Below, piece by piece: positions 17,854-28,160 of a DNA stretch of 64,000 nt. A program made the translations under genes and the position numbers. Source of the stretch: Limnohabitans sp. B9-3 (GTDB taxonomy: Bacteria; Pseudomonadota; Gammaproteobacteria; Burkholderiales; Burkholderiaceae_C); the NCBI RefSeq assembly GCF_002778325.1, contig NZ_NESI01000001.1:62001-126000 (forward strand), written 5' to 3'. Within the stretch, counting starts at the first letter, position 1. Every line of letters begins with the position of its first letter. The notes beneath the pieces were generated by a model that ran no database searches, was not told the origin of the DNA, and worked only from the letters and a program-made list of their open reading frames with translations.

Positions 17854-18267
17854 TTACTTGATGAAAGTCAGCGGTGCCTTGGTGATTTCCAATACACGCT
17901 GAGCCACCGAACCCACCAGCATGTCGCTCAAAATAGAGCGGCCTTTGGCCCCCATCACAATCAAATCGTATTTGCCAACCTTGGCGGCCTTGGCAATTTC
18001 TTCGGCGACATGGCCAGTTTTGATGATGATGTCGTGGGGCACGCCCACCTTGTCCAACACGGCGCGCGCCGACTTCAACTCTTTGTCGCTTTGTTCGCGC
18101 AAATAGTCAGACACGGTGCCTTTGGGCATGAATTTCTTCAAATGTCTGAGGCCCACGTCGTCATGCACCGAGATCAGGGTGACAGAGGGCTTGGGACGCA
18201 AAGTGGCCGCGTATTTAACGGCGCGCAATGCACAAGCAGAACCATCGGTAGGGACAAGAATTTTCAT
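17854..18267 (-). CDS. Universal stress protein (UspA family)
   Basis: The 137-residue protein starts at ATG 18267 with MKILVPTDGSACALRAVKYA and ends with the ATP-binding pattern G-x2-G-x9-G-S in GAKGRSILSDMLVGSVAQRV. This places it in the nucleotide-binding UspFG-like branch. It probably forms cytoplasmic dimers used under stress. It follows a sensor kinase on the same strand with a gap of about 110 bases, so the two may be linked. Confidence 0.9.
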   Translation of the reverse strand: MKILVPTDGSACALRAVKYAATLRPKPSVTLISVHDDVGLRHLKKFMPKGTVSDYLREQSDKELKSARAVLDKVGVPHDIIIKTGHVAEEIAKAAKVGKYDLIVMGAKGRSILSDMLVGSVAQRVLEITKAPLTFIK

Positions 18268-18379
18268 AAATAGACACCAAAAGTGAGTGATGTCTGTATC
18301 GTGCATAGTGAAGTGGGCTTTGTCGGTGCGATAACACACACAACGTGGTTGGATGGTTTCTAAGTTAACGCAGTTGAGC

Positions 18380-19846
18380 TCAGCAGCATCCGGGTGCCTC
18401 AGCCAGCGGCAACCACAGCTGCACACTGGCACCCCCAGATGGCAAATTCTCTAAAAGCAGTTCACCCTGCCATGTGTTGAGGATATGGCGCCCCAAGATC
18501 AGCCCCACCCCCATGCCCGTGGCCTTGGTCGACTGAAAATGCATCCACGCTTCGGTCAACAAGTGGTCCGCAAAGCCCGGGCCGTTGTCGTTGACACACA
18601 CCCTGACGTGCGGACGGTTATCGCGCATCAGCGGGTGTAACAACAACTCAATGCGTGGTGTGTGGGATCGAGCGCTTGGGTTGCCCAAAGCGTCGATGGC
18701 ATTGGCCACCAAATTGAACAAGATACGCTCCAACAAGACTTTGTGGGCCAAGACATGCAAGACTTGATCGGGCTCAGGCCCTGTGAATTCAATGGTGCGG
18801 CTTCGGGACTCGTTGTTCAAAATCGGTAAGATTTCTTGAATACATGCACCCAGGTCAAAGGTCTGAAGTTCAGGCTTCTGATCCAACATCAGACGACGCA
18901 AACTGTGGATCATTTGCCCGATTTTTTGAACCAAATTGACACTTTCATCCAAGGCACCTTGAAATGAGGAATCCACGTCTTTGGCCAGATAGTGCATGTC
19001 ATGCAGGGTCAAGGTCAGCGCTGTCAGAGGCTGGCTCAACTCGTGGACGATGGCCGAATTGAACATGGCCAAACTGCTGAGTGTCGAGAAACGGGAATTG
19101 AGCATGAGCATGTGATCACGTTCGCGCACAAGTTGGGTCAGCTCAGCGTTGACCAATTGGGTGTTCTGTGATTCTTTTTGAAACGCAAGGCTTTGTGCAT
19201 TCAGCCGCTCGCTGCTGTAAGCCAGCATGAAAATGGGACAAAAAAGGTGCAGCGCTGCCGACATAAACCGGAAAAGAACTAAGGTCAGGGGCTCTTGATA
19301 CAGATCAAAAATTTCCCAGTCGCTCATGACCACCGACAACAAGCGCAAGAAATTCACCACCACCCAAGCTGCGGTGAAGACCATCAAGCCCAAGATGAAG
19401 AAAGATTTCTTGGTTTTATACAGGCGGTAGGTCTCCACGCACGTCCAAGCACCGGACACCACAATCCACGAAACGACCAACACCACGCGCTGCTCAAAAG
19501 TGCCCGACACACGCAAGTACTCAAAGACGATGCCAGTGATCACCCACAACACAGCCAGTACGGCCCACAGTTTTTGACTCTCCACATCACGCCACTTGCG
19601 CACCAACAAAGCGCCCCCCAAGGTGGAGGCGATCAAACACATGTTGGCAATCGTGAGCCATCCCAGCGAGGTCACTGGCGCGATCAAAAAAAGAAAATAC
19701 GACACCGCCCCCGCCAAAGGAATGCCTGCAAGGAGCAGGCTTTGCCGTTCAATCGCATCTTTGCGGTAAAAGGGTGCGCTGCTGATGGCAAGAATCAAAA
19801 AGATGAAGCCAAAAAGAACGAAGAAAATTTCGTTGTAATAAGTCAC
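18380..19846 (-). CDS. Orphan membrane sensor histidine kinase
   Basis: This 488-residue protein starts at a GTG and has a multi-helix membrane region over residues ~1-215 (about seven helices). A coiled segment follows, then a HisKA-type H-box IVHELSQPLTAL near 262, N-box LVANAIDAL near 378, G1 box VNDNGPGF and G2 box GMGVGLILGRHIL near the end. The C-terminus has no receiver domain, and no response regulator is adjacent. The signal is unknown. It is divergent from recC. No good ribosome site precedes the GTG, so the start is uncertain. Confidence 0.88.
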   Translation of the reverse strand: MTYYNEIFFVLFGFIFLILAISSAPFYRKDAIERQSLLLAGIPLAGAVSYFLFLIAPVTSLGWLTIANMCLIASTLGGALLVRKWRDVESQKLWAVLAVLWVITGIVFEYLRVSGTFEQRVVLVVSWIVVSGAWTCVETYRLYKTKKSFFILGLMVFTAAWVVVNFLRLLSVVMSDWEIFDLYQEPLTLVLFRFMSAALHLFCPIFMLAYSSERLNAQSLAFQKESQNTQLVNAELTQLVRERDHMLMLNSRFSTLSSLAMFNSAIVHELSQPLTALTLTLHDMHYLAKDVDSSFQGALDESVNLVQKIGQMIHSLRRLMLDQKPELQTFDLGACIQEILPILNNESRSRTIEFTGPEPDQVLHVLAHKVLLERILFNLVANAIDALGNPSARSHTPRIELLLHPLMRDNRPHVRVCVNDNGPGFADHLLTEAWMHFQSTKATGMGVGLILGRHILNTWQGELLLENLPSGGASVQLWLPLAEAPGCC

Positions 19847-20040
19847 AAACGCAAGGTCCCGAAAAGGATGCAGCCGTCACGCAGAGGCACACCACCGAAG
19901 TTATTTTTAAGGTGCAAAGTATGGCAGAGCACAGCACGCTGAATCGGCGGCAACTTGCCGCAGCCGTGTGAGGTAGCCATCCAGTATGCTCACTGACCCA
20001 CACCCATCATTCGCCCGTTTTTTCGACCGTTCTTCCCCAC

Positions 20041-23000
20041 ATGTCTAGCCCTCACGCCACCGGTTTTATGGTGCTTCACAGCAACCAGTTAGAGGGCCTG
20101 CGCGAGTTGGCGGTGCAGTTCATCCGCAATCACCCGCTGCCCGTGCTCGCGCCCGAAGTGTTGCTGGTGCAAAGCAACGGCATGAAGCACTGGCTAGAGC
20201 TGGCCTTGGCCAAAGACTTAGGCATTTGCGCGGCTACGCAGGTCGAGCTGCCGTCTGCCAAACTGTGGCAGATTTACCGCGCAGTGCTGGGGCCAGACAG
20301 CGTGCCCGCCCAAATGCCGCTGGACAAGTCCCCGCTGGTTTGGCGCATCATGCGCATGCTGCCTGTGCTGCTCGCTAAGCCCAACTTTGCGCCGCTCAAC
20401 AACTACCTCAGCCAAACTGAATCAAAAGAGAACAACGAAGCGTCGCCCATGAACCGCCGCGCCTATCAGCTGGCGGCGCAGCTGGCCGACGTGCTAGACG
20501 GCTACCAAAACTACCGTGCCGACTGGTTGGAAGACTGGGCCCTTGGCCAAGACCAACTGCGCACACAAGCTGGCTATCACGCCTCCGCCTTCATCCCGCC
20601 ACTCCCCCCCGCACAAAACTGGCAACCCGAGCTGTGGCGCGATTTGCTCAAAGATCTGGAGGCTGACGCAGAAGTGAAGGCAGTGCTACGGCCTACGCTT
20701 CTGGCCACGCTTGATGCCGATAAGCCACACAGCTTCAGCTCACGTGCCAAAGTGCATGAGGCGTTCATGGCCAAGATGGCATCGCTCCACGAATTCAGCG
20801 AAGGCAAGGCCCAACGCCCTGCGGGTGTGCCGCATCGCATCCTGGTGTTTGGCGTGACCTCGTTGCCCATGCAAACCGTGCAAGCGCTGGCCGCTTTGGG
20901 CCGCGTGTGCCAAGTGCTCATGCTGGTGCAAAACCCCTGTCAACACTACTGGGGCCATGTGGTGGAAAGCCGTGTGCCACTGGCCAAACTCTCCAAGCAA
21001 CGCCAAGCGCACAAAGCCGGTTTGCCCGTGCCGCAAGACGATGGCTCGCTGACAGAAGCCGACCAATACACACTGCACACCGACACCCACCCCCTGCTGG
21101 CCGCATGGGGCAAACATGGCCGCGACTATTTGCACTTGCTCGATGGCTTTGACGACGTAGACCAATACAAAGGGCAGTTCAACCGTGTGGATGTGTTTGT
21201 GGACCCAGCCGAGTCAGCCGCAGACCATGGCCGTGAGCCTCACATGTTGGAGCACTTGCAGTCGTCCCTGCTCAACCTTGATCCAGTGCCAGACACGCCC
21301 GCGCAAGTACAAGACAACGACACCAGCATTGCCTTTGTGCAAACGCACTCCGCACAGCGCGAAGTCGAAGTTTTGCACGACCGCCTGCTGGCGTGGCTGG
21401 ATGCCGACCCTACCCTGAAGCCCGCCGACATCATGGTGATGGTGCCCGACATGGCCAACTTTGCGCCGCACATCCATGCAGTGTTTGGCCGCTTCGCCCA
21501 TCATGCCCAAGCTCATGACCCGCGCCACCTGCCTTACACCGTGGCCGACACCACGCCACGCACCGAACCGCTGGTGCAAGCGCTAGACACCCTGCTGCAA
21601 CTGCCCCAACTGCGCGTGACACGCGTGGAGTGGCAGAGCCTGTTTGAAGTGGCTGCCGTGCGCGAACGTTTTGGCCTGGATGAACACGAGGTGGCCCAGC
21701 TCGACACCTGGCTGGCCGACGCCGGCGTGCGCTGGGGCCTAGACGCACCACACCGCAAACCGTGGGGCATGGCGCCCGACATGGCCGACGCCAACCAAAA
21801 CAGTTGGCTGTTTGGCATCGAGCGTTTACTGCTGGGCTACGCCACAGGCGCGTCAGGCACGGACAGCCAGGATGCTGCACACACGCACGAGATGTACAAC
21901 ACATGGCACACCCCTTGGCTCGGCACACTGCCCCAGCCGGGCCTAGGTGGACTCGACGCACGCGTGGTCGATGGCCTGCTGCAATGGCTGCGTCACACAC
22001 AAATGGCGCTGATCAAACTGCGCCAAGACCACACGCCCAGCGAATGGGTGGCGGTGTTGCAGCAGCTCGTCGCTTTGTTCTTCAAGGCCAGCGACGAAGC
22101 GGATGAGCGGTTGATCGAACGCGTGATGGCACCGCTAGAAACCTGGCTGGCCGAATGCCAACTGGCCCGCCTCGACAGCCCATTGCCCCTGGTGGTGGTG
22201 CGCGAACACTGGATGGCCCAACTGCAACAGCCCGCCATGCAACGCCGCTTCTTTGGCGGCGGCGTGCAGTTCGCCACGCTCATGCCCATGCGCTCCATCC
22301 CCTTCAAGTGCGTGTGCTTGCTGGGCATGAACGATGGCGACTACCCACGCAGCCAAACCCCACGCGACTTTGATTTGATGAGCGATGCCGCACACGCAGG
22401 CAGCGCTCAATCACACTGGCGCGCAGGCGACCGTTCACGCCGCGAAGACGATCGCTATTTGTTTTTAGAGGCGTTGCTCTCGGCCCGCGACAAGCTCTAC
22501 ATCAGCTGGCAAGGCCGACGCACGACGGACCATGAAATCAAACCACCCTCAGTGCTGGTGGCGCAACTCTTGGACTACCTCAATGCCGTGTGGACGCGCG
22601 GCAAAGACGCAGACAACGGCCAAGACTTGCCTGCGTTTGACATCCACAACCAGCTACAGCCGCTGCAAGCTTTCTCACCCAAGTACTTCACACAAGGCAC
22701 GGGCTTTGAGACCTACGCGGCAGATTGGCAACGGGCTCGACCTGCTGATTTACTTGCCCAGCGACCTGTCCACCCAACTGTGCAGGCCTCGGCGGCAAAC
22801 TCCACCGCTCCCGCCGAACTCACGCTGCAACATTTGCAGCGCTTGCTCAAGCAGCCGGTGGACGTGTTCTTGGTGGACCGCTTGCGCTTACGCCTCGACA
22901 AACCTGAAGAAGCTGCTGAACAAGAAGAGCCTTTCTCGCTGGACGGCCTGGAGAAATACAAACTCAACCAAAGCATGGCCCAAGCTGACAATGCCGAGCA

Positions 23001-23772
23001 AGCCATCGCCCAACTGCGACTGACTGGCCAGCTGGCTTTGGCCGGCTTTGGTGAAGCGCAGCAACACCTGCTGCTCAAAGACCGCAACACTCTGCGTGAC
23101 CAACTCGAGGCGCTTTTACCCAAATGGCCACATGTGCTGAGCGTGCAGTCCGCCCATTGGCAACTGGGTCCCAACCGCCTAAGTGCCGAGTGGGCCAACG
23201 GCCAAAGCTGGTGGCGCAGCAACACCGATACACCCAACGCCAGCACGCAATGGCTGCAAGTAGCCCTGCGTCCCGGTGCGGTGACCGAAGGCAAAAAAGA
23301 AAACCAACAAGCGCGGCTCGACACACTCGGCCACCTTTGGCTGCACCACTTAGCGGCCTGTGCCAGCGGTGTACCCACCACCAGCGTGCAAATTGGGTTT
23401 GATGCCGCCGTCGAACTCCAACCCATCGCAGCCGACGCCGCCCAAGCCCTGCTGCAAGACCTCTGCAACGCTTACCAAGAAGCCTGGGCACTGCCCTTGC
23501 CCATCGCCGCCAAAACGGCCTGCGCTTATTGGCTGGCGCTCAAAGGCGACGGCAAAGACCCCTTAGGCAAAGCCAAAACCACCTTCAACGGCGCGCACCA
23601 AAAGCGCGGTGAATACCCAGACTCACCCGCCCTGCAACGTGTGTTCAACCGCTTTGACGAGGTGGCCGACGCCCTGCCCGCATGGGCCGAGCGCTTGTAT
23701 GCCCCCATGCACAACGCTGCCAAGGTCATTCACCTGAGCGATGACGGGGACACCCAAGGGGCCCACGCATGA
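20041..23772 (+). CDS. recC: RecBCD exonuclease V subunit gamma RecC
   Basis: The 1243-residue protein is recognised from its N-terminus (MVLHSNQLEGLRELAVQF, VLVQSNGMKHWLELALAKDLGI) and the central GGGVQFATLMPMRSIPFKCVCLLGMNDGDYPR region, which resembles an inactive SF1 helicase core. RecC holds RecB and RecD together and recognises Chi. It is somewhat longer than E. coli RecC (1122). The stop overlaps the recB start by four bases. Confidence 0.93.
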   Translation: MSSPHATGFMVLHSNQLEGLRELAVQFIRNHPLPVLAPEVLLVQSNGMKHWLELALAKDLGICAATQVELPSAKLWQIYRAVLGPDSVPAQMPLDKSPLVWRIMRMLPVLLAKPNFAPLNNYLSQTESKENNEASPMNRRAYQLAAQLADVLDGYQNYRADWLEDWALGQDQLRTQAGYHASAFIPPLPPAQNWQPELWRDLLKDLEADAEVKAVLRPTLLATLDADKPHSFSSRAKVHEAFMAKMASLHEFSEGKAQRPAGVPHRILVFGVTSLPMQTVQALAALGRVCQVLMLVQNPCQHYWGHVVESRVPLAKLSKQRQAHKAGLPVPQDDGSLTEADQYTLHTDTHPLLAAWGKHGRDYLHLLDGFDDVDQYKGQFNRVDVFVDPAESAADHGREPHMLEHLQSSLLNLDPVPDTPAQVQDNDTSIAFVQTHSAQREVEVLHDRLLAWLDADPTLKPADIMVMVPDMANFAPHIHAVFGRFAHHAQAHDPRHLPYTVADTTPRTEPLVQALDTLLQLPQLRVTRVEWQSLFEVAAVRERFGLDEHEVAQLDTWLADAGVRWGLDAPHRKPWGMAPDMADANQNSWLFGIERLLLGYATGASGTDSQDAAHTHEMYNTWHTPWLGTLPQPGLGGLDARVVDGLLQWLRHTQMALIKLRQDHTPSEWVAVLQQLVALFFKASDEADERLIERVMAPLETWLAECQLARLDSPLPLVVVREHWMAQLQQPAMQRRFFGGGVQFATLMPMRSIPFKCVCLLGMNDGDYPRSQTPRDFDLMSDAAHAGSAQSHWRAGDRSRREDDRYLFLEALLSARDKLYISWQGRRTTDHEIKPPSVLVAQLLDYLNAVWTRGKDADNGQDLPAFDIHNQLQPLQAFSPKYFTQGTGFETYAADWQRARPADLLAQRPVHPTVQASAANSTAPAELTLQHLQRLLKQPVDVFLVDRLRLRLDKPEEAAEQEEPFSLDGLEKYKLNQSMAQADNAEQAIAQLRLTGQLALAGFGEAQQHLLLKDRNTLRDQLEALLPKWPHVLSVQSAHWQLGPNRLSAEWANGQSWWRSNTDTPNASTQWLQVALRPGAVTEGKKENQQARLDTLGHLWLHHLAACASGVPTTSVQIGFDAAVELQPIAADAAQALLQDLCNAYQEAWALPLPIAAKTACAYWLALKGDGKDPLGKAKTTFNGAHQKRGEYPDSPALQRVFNRFDEVADALPAWAERLYAPMHNAAKVIHLSDDGDTQGAHA

Positions 23773-26700
23773 AAACGCTCAACCCCCTCACGCTGCCGCT
23801 GCAAGGCCGTCAAGTCATCGAAGCCAGCGCAGGCACCGGCAAAACGTGGACCCTCGCCGCGCTCTACCTGCGCTTGGTGTTGGGCCACGAACGTACCGAG
23901 ACCTTGCTGCCACCCCAAATTTTGGTGATGACCTTCACCGATGCCGCCACCGCTGAACTGCGCGAGCGCATTCGCTCTCGACTCAGCCAAGCCGCCACCT
24001 ACTTTGACCTGAGCGCCCAAAACCGCCCACTGCCTGAGCGTTTGAAGGTGGATGGTTTCTTGGTCGAATTGCGCGACAGCTTTGATGAAGCCTTGTGGCC
24101 CCGCTGCGCCCTGCAACTCAACTGCGCTGCTGAGTGGATGGACGATGCCGCCATCTACACCATCCACGGGTGGTCGCGGCGCATGCTGATGCAGCACGCG
24201 CTGGAGAGCCAAAACTTGTTTGAGCAAACGCGGCTAGAAAATGCTAATGAACTCAAACTCACACTGGTCCAAGACTATTGGCGTGCATGGTTCTACCCCT
24301 TACCCGCCGACACCCTAAAGCACATCACCCCGCTCATCGGCCAAGACCCGGACCAACTGTTAAAAACCTTGAGCGACATGTGGCGAGAGCAAGAGCGCAC
24401 ACCGCGTGCAGTCGCCGAGCCCATCACCAACCCATTCGAAGCCGTGGCCGCACACATGGCTTGGCAAGCCGAAGTGCAAACCTCCGCACAAGCCGCACGC
24501 CAAGCCTGGAGCGAGGCCGTGTTGCATGCCCTGCAAGATGCAGGTGCGCAGAAAAAAATCAAAGGCTTACGCGCTGACTACTTCGCCAACTGGCTCAAGG
24601 TGCTGCAAGCGTGGGCCACGCAAAGCCAAAATGCCAGCAATGACAAAGAAGACCGCAAAGTGCTGGAGCGCTTCACCACCCAAGCGCTACACAACAAAGG
24701 TTGGCCCGAGGCCGAAGGCTTTGCCTTCTTTGCCGCCGTGGCCGATCACATCGACACGCTAGACGCAGAGCCCAGCACCACCAAGCTGATCGCCCTGCAC
24801 GCCGCACACGCGGTGGGCGAGGCCTACAAGGCGGCCAAAACGCAGCGCGCCGCGTTTGACTTTTCGGACCTGCTGCAGAACCTGCACCACGCCGTCATGG
24901 CGGACGACGGCCGCTTAGCCACCGCCATTCGCCAGCAATACCCCGTGGCTTTGGTGGACGAGTTTCAAGACACCGACCCTTGGCAGTACGGCACGCTCAA
25001 TCGTATCTACGCGCCCGAAGCCTGCTCAGAAGCCAACGCGTTGGTGATGATTGGCGATCCCAAACAAGCCATCTACAGCTTTCGTGGCGCGGACTTAGGC
25101 ACGTACTTGCAAGCGCGCACCGATGCACAAACCTACACGGACGATGGGCAAAAACTAGACGATGCACTGCACACCCTCACGGGCAATCACCGCTCGAGCG
25201 AGGGCTTGGTCCAAGCGGTAAACCATGTGTTCATGCAAACCAAGCAACCATTTGCATCGGCACAAGGCGAGATTGCGTTTGTTGAAGTGACGGCACAAGG
25301 CCAGCAAGCACCGCTTGTGGTGAATGGCGCCGAGCAACCGCCCTTCACCGTGTGGCAAATGCACCCTGAAGGCGAGAGCGACACCGTGTCAATTGGCAGC
25401 TACTTGTCACACACCGCAGCCGTGTTTGCCGACCAAATGGCACGCCTGCTGAATGCCCAAGCGGCCACCCCAGGCGATATGGCTGTGCTGGTGCGCAGCC
25501 AGGCGCAAGCCGACGCCGTGCGTGGCGCGCTGCGTGCGCGCCACATTCCCAGTGTGTATTTGTCGGATCACACCAGCGTTTACCAATCGCCTGAGGCAAC
25601 CGACCTGTGGCGTCTGTTGCGCGCAGTGGCCTCGCCCCGACAAACCGCGTGGGTGCGTGCCGCGGTGGGCAGCCGTTTGTGGGCACTTGATTTGCAAGAG
25701 GTTCTGGCCACCACGCAAGACGAAGCGTCATGGGAGCGTTTGCTTGACCAGTTTCACCAGTGGCATGCGCTGTGGCAACAACACGGCGTGTTGCCCATGC
25801 TGCACCAATGGCTGCACGGCCAGCACGTCGCGCAACGTGTGTTGGCGCAACCCGACGGCGACCGGCGCTTGAGCAACCTGCTGCATCTGGGCGAACTGCT
25901 GCAACACGCCGCGCAAAGCTTGCAAGGCGAACACGCCTTGGTGCGTTACTTGGGCGAGCAAATTCAATCGCCACACCACGACAACGACACCCAACAGGCG
26001 CGCTTAGAAACCGACGCCTTGTGTGTCAAAGTCATCACTTACCACAAGAGCAAGGGCTTGCAGTACCCGCTGGTGTTTGTGCCCTTCGCGGGCGCTTTTG
26101 GTGTGGAGAAAAAAGCCAAAACCAACTACGCCCAAGACGACGAAGCCGAGGACGACAGCGACCCCACCGCCTCATCAGTAGAAGAGGACATGCGCCTTCT
26201 GTACGTGGCCCTCACCCGGGCGCAACGCGGCTTGTGGCTGGGTGTGGCAGAAACCAAAAGCGATGTGAGTGGCAACGCCGACAAAGGCACCCTCAAGCGC
26301 AGCGCGTTGTCGCTGTTGCTAGACCGCCAAACGCGTGGCGACTTGGGGCCCCAACTCCACACCTTGTGGGGGCCTTGCCCACACATTCAAGTGGCTGCAC
26401 TGCCTGAGGTGCAACACATTGCCTACCAAGCACCGGCAGCCACCCGCGCTGCGCAAGACGCGCGCACCCCCACGCGCACCCACCACAGCCTGTGGTGGAC
26501 GGCGAGCTTCAGCGCCATCACGCGGGGATTGGTGTCCGAATCCAAACGCGACGAAGCCGTGGCTGATGCGATCACCGACGCAAAAATGGACGATCTGAAC
26601 GATGTGCGGTCTGACAGCTTGGCCCATCAAGCAGCTGCCATCGCGCCTGAACTTGCGCCCGATCCCGACAGCATCAGTCCGTGGCAAACCTTTCCGGCGG

Positions 26701-27422
26701 GTGCGCGCTACGGAACACTGTTGCACGACTTGTTGGACTGGCTGTCACAAAACGAGTGGCCTGTGGCCGAGGGCCAAGCCCCCGCGTGGGCGCAACAAGC
26801 CTGGGCCGACTTGCTCGCACGCAAAGCCAGCTGGCTGCAACTCGACGACGCACAAAGCGCGCAGCTGACGCCTTGGCTGCAAGCCGTGGTGCAAACACCG
26901 CTGCCACTTCATGAACTGAACGCCTCACCGCTGACCTTGGGCCAACTGAAGCGCGAGCACATGTGGCCCGAGATGGAGTTCAACCTAGAGGTCAGCCATG
27001 TGCCCGCCACCGTGCTGGACCGACACATCCAAGCCCATGTGTTTGAGGGCTCACCTCGCCCCGCCCTGCAAGCCCGCGTGATGCAAGGCATGCTCACCGG
27101 CTCGCTCGACTTGGTGCTGCAGCACGATGGCCGCTATTGGGTGGTGGACTACAAGTCCAACAAGCTCCCCAACTACGACTCGGCCACCCTGCAAGACGCC
27201 GTGCTGCACAAACGTTACGACGTGCAATACGTGCTTTACACCTTGTCCCTGCACCGTTTGCTCAAAGTGCGCCTGCCCAACTACGACTACGACCAGCACA
27301 TGGGCGGGGCGATCTACATGTTTTTGCGCGGCATCCACACGCCAGGAGCTGGGGTGCATTTGCACAGACCGCAGCAGGCCTTGATTGAGGCGTTGGATGC
27401 CTTGTTTGCAAATGGCTCGTAA
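23769..27422 (+). CDS. recB: RecBCD exonuclease V subunit beta RecB
   Basis: The 1217-residue protein combines an SF1A helicase with a C-terminal nuclease. Seen motifs are Walker A EASAGTGKTWTLAALYLRL (about 18-36), Walker B ALVDEFQDTDPWQY (about 396-409), IGDPKQAIYSFRGAD, VITYHKSKGLQYPLVF and LLYVALTRAQRGLW. The nuclease active site GSLDLVLQHDGRYWVVDYKSN (about 1115-1135) has the catalytic Asp and Lys. All expected activity motifs are intact. It is translationally coupled to recC. Confidence 0.95.
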   Translation: MKTLNPLTLPLQGRQVIEASAGTGKTWTLAALYLRLVLGHERTETLLPPQILVMTFTDAATAELRERIRSRLSQAATYFDLSAQNRPLPERLKVDGFLVELRDSFDEALWPRCALQLNCAAEWMDDAAIYTIHGWSRRMLMQHALESQNLFEQTRLENANELKLTLVQDYWRAWFYPLPADTLKHITPLIGQDPDQLLKTLSDMWREQERTPRAVAEPITNPFEAVAAHMAWQAEVQTSAQAARQAWSEAVLHALQDAGAQKKIKGLRADYFANWLKVLQAWATQSQNASNDKEDRKVLERFTTQALHNKGWPEAEGFAFFAAVADHIDTLDAEPSTTKLIALHAAHAVGEAYKAAKTQRAAFDFSDLLQNLHHAVMADDGRLATAIRQQYPVALVDEFQDTDPWQYGTLNRIYAPEACSEANALVMIGDPKQAIYSFRGADLGTYLQARTDAQTYTDDGQKLDDALHTLTGNHRSSEGLVQAVNHVFMQTKQPFASAQGEIAFVEVTAQGQQAPLVVNGAEQPPFTVWQMHPEGESDTVSIGSYLSHTAAVFADQMARLLNAQAATPGDMAVLVRSQAQADAVRGALRARHIPSVYLSDHTSVYQSPEATDLWRLLRAVASPRQTAWVRAAVGSRLWALDLQEVLATTQDEASWERLLDQFHQWHALWQQHGVLPMLHQWLHGQHVAQRVLAQPDGDRRLSNLLHLGELLQHAAQSLQGEHALVRYLGEQIQSPHHDNDTQQARLETDALCVKVITYHKSKGLQYPLVFVPFAGAFGVEKKAKTNYAQDDEAEDDSDPTASSVEEDMRLLYVALTRAQRGLWLGVAETKSDVSGNADKGTLKRSALSLLLDRQTRGDLGPQLHTLWGPCPHIQVAALPEVQHIAYQAPAATRAAQDARTPTRTHHSLWWTASFSAITRGLVSESKRDEAVADAITDAKMDDLNDVRSDSLAHQAAAIAPELAPDPDSISPWQTFPAGARYGTLLHDLLDWLSQNEWPVAEGQAPAWAQQAWADLLARKASWLQLDDAQSAQLTPWLQAVVQTPLPLHELNASPLTLGQLKREHMWPEMEFNLEVSHVPATVLDRHIQAHVFEGSPRPALQARVMQGMLTGSLDLVLQHDGRYWVVDYKSNKLPNYDSATLQDAVLHKRYDVQYVLYTLSLHRLLKVRLPNYDYDQHMGGAIYMFLRGIHTPGAGVHLHRPQQALIEALDALFANGS

Positions 27423-27491
27423 AAAACACAAGCCGCACCTGAACTAAAACAAACGAACTAGCCAAACAATTCGTTTCATCTGCCAAACCTT

Positions 27492-27508
27492 CCAGTACCA
27501 AATACTGG
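27492..27508. promoter_or_regulatory. Inverted repeat upstream of hicAB (candidate autoregulatory operator)
   Basis: CCAGTA-N5-TACTGG ends 10 bases before the hicA ATG, and an overlapping TACC/GGTA pair extends it. Its position suits repression by HicB. Confidence 0.5.
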
Positions 27509-27518
27509 TACCATTGAA

Positions 27519-27773
27519 ATGAAGCGAAAACACCAAAAAACCCTAGACGCCGTTTACGCTCGCCCCGTCAGTGCCAACATTCAATGGCGTGATGTAGAAG
27601 CTCTATTTTTAGAGCTAGGCGCAGACATCAGCGAACGAGAAGGTAGCCGTATTACGGTGGTGCTGTTTGATGAAGTCCGCGTGTTTCATCGGCCACACCC
27701 CTCGCCCGATACGGACAAAGGTGCAGTCGCCAGCATTCGCAAGTGGTTTGAACAACACGGAGTCGCACCATGA
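27519..27773 (+). CDS. hicA: HicA-type toxin of a type II toxin-antitoxin system
   Basis: The 84-residue protein matches HicA mRNA-interferases of the longer form: MKRKHQKTLDAVYARPVSANIQWRDVEALFLELGA followed by EREGSRITVVLF and VFHRPHPSPDTDKGAVASIRKW. The histidine in VFHRPHP occupies the position of the usual catalytic histidine of this dsRBD-like fold. It overlaps hicB by four bases, toxin first, as is usual for hic loci. It lies 96 bases after recB on the same strand. Confidence 0.88.
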   Translation: MKRKHQKTLDAVYARPVSANIQWRDVEALFLELGADISEREGSRITVVLFDEVRVFHRPHPSPDTDKGAVASIRKWFEQHGVAP

Positions 27774-28102
27774 ATTTGATGACCTACAACGGCTACAACG
27801 CCAAAATTGAATACGACGCTGAACTGGATATGTTCAGAGGTGACATCCTAGGCCTCACTGGCGGCGCAGACTTTTACGGTAAAAACCCAAAAGAGCTACG
27901 TGCTGAATTTAAAAAATCACTTGAGGTTTTTTTAGAGGTATGTAGAGAAAAAGGGATAGCGCCACGTCGCAATTTTTCAGGCAAGTTCAATTTGCGTATT
28001 CCCACCGAGTTGCACGAAAAGCTGGCCATCGTGGCTCAAGCCGAAGGCAAGAGCATCAACACACTGGCACAAGAAGCTTTGCTTCAGCGAGTGGCTGCAT
28101 AA
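27770..28102 (+). CDS. hicB: HicB-type antitoxin
   Basis: The 110-residue protein has a partial RNase H-like HicB domain (YNAKIEYDAELDMFRGDILGL, then ELRAEFKKSLEVFLEVC) and a C-terminal ribbon-helix-helix segment (FNLRIPTELHEKLAIVAQAEGKSINTLAQEALL). The latter is expected to bind the operator upstream of hicA. It neutralises HicA by direct binding, by analogy with the family. Confidence 0.9.
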   Translation: MNLMTYNGYNAKIEYDAELDMFRGDILGLTGGADFYGKNPKELRAEFKKSLEVFLEVCREKGIAPRRNFSGKFNLRIPTELHEKLAIVAQAEGKSINTLAQEALLQRVAA

Positions 28103-28160
28103 ACCAAAACGCCACTGCGATAGTGAAGCCATGATCGCGATTGGTAGGCGCGTTGACGGC

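Noticed and set aside
22713..23468. 251-codon antisense frame within recC
   Set aside because: Ser/Cys/Arg-rich composition without motifs, fully inside a real gene; a shadow of GC-rich codon use.
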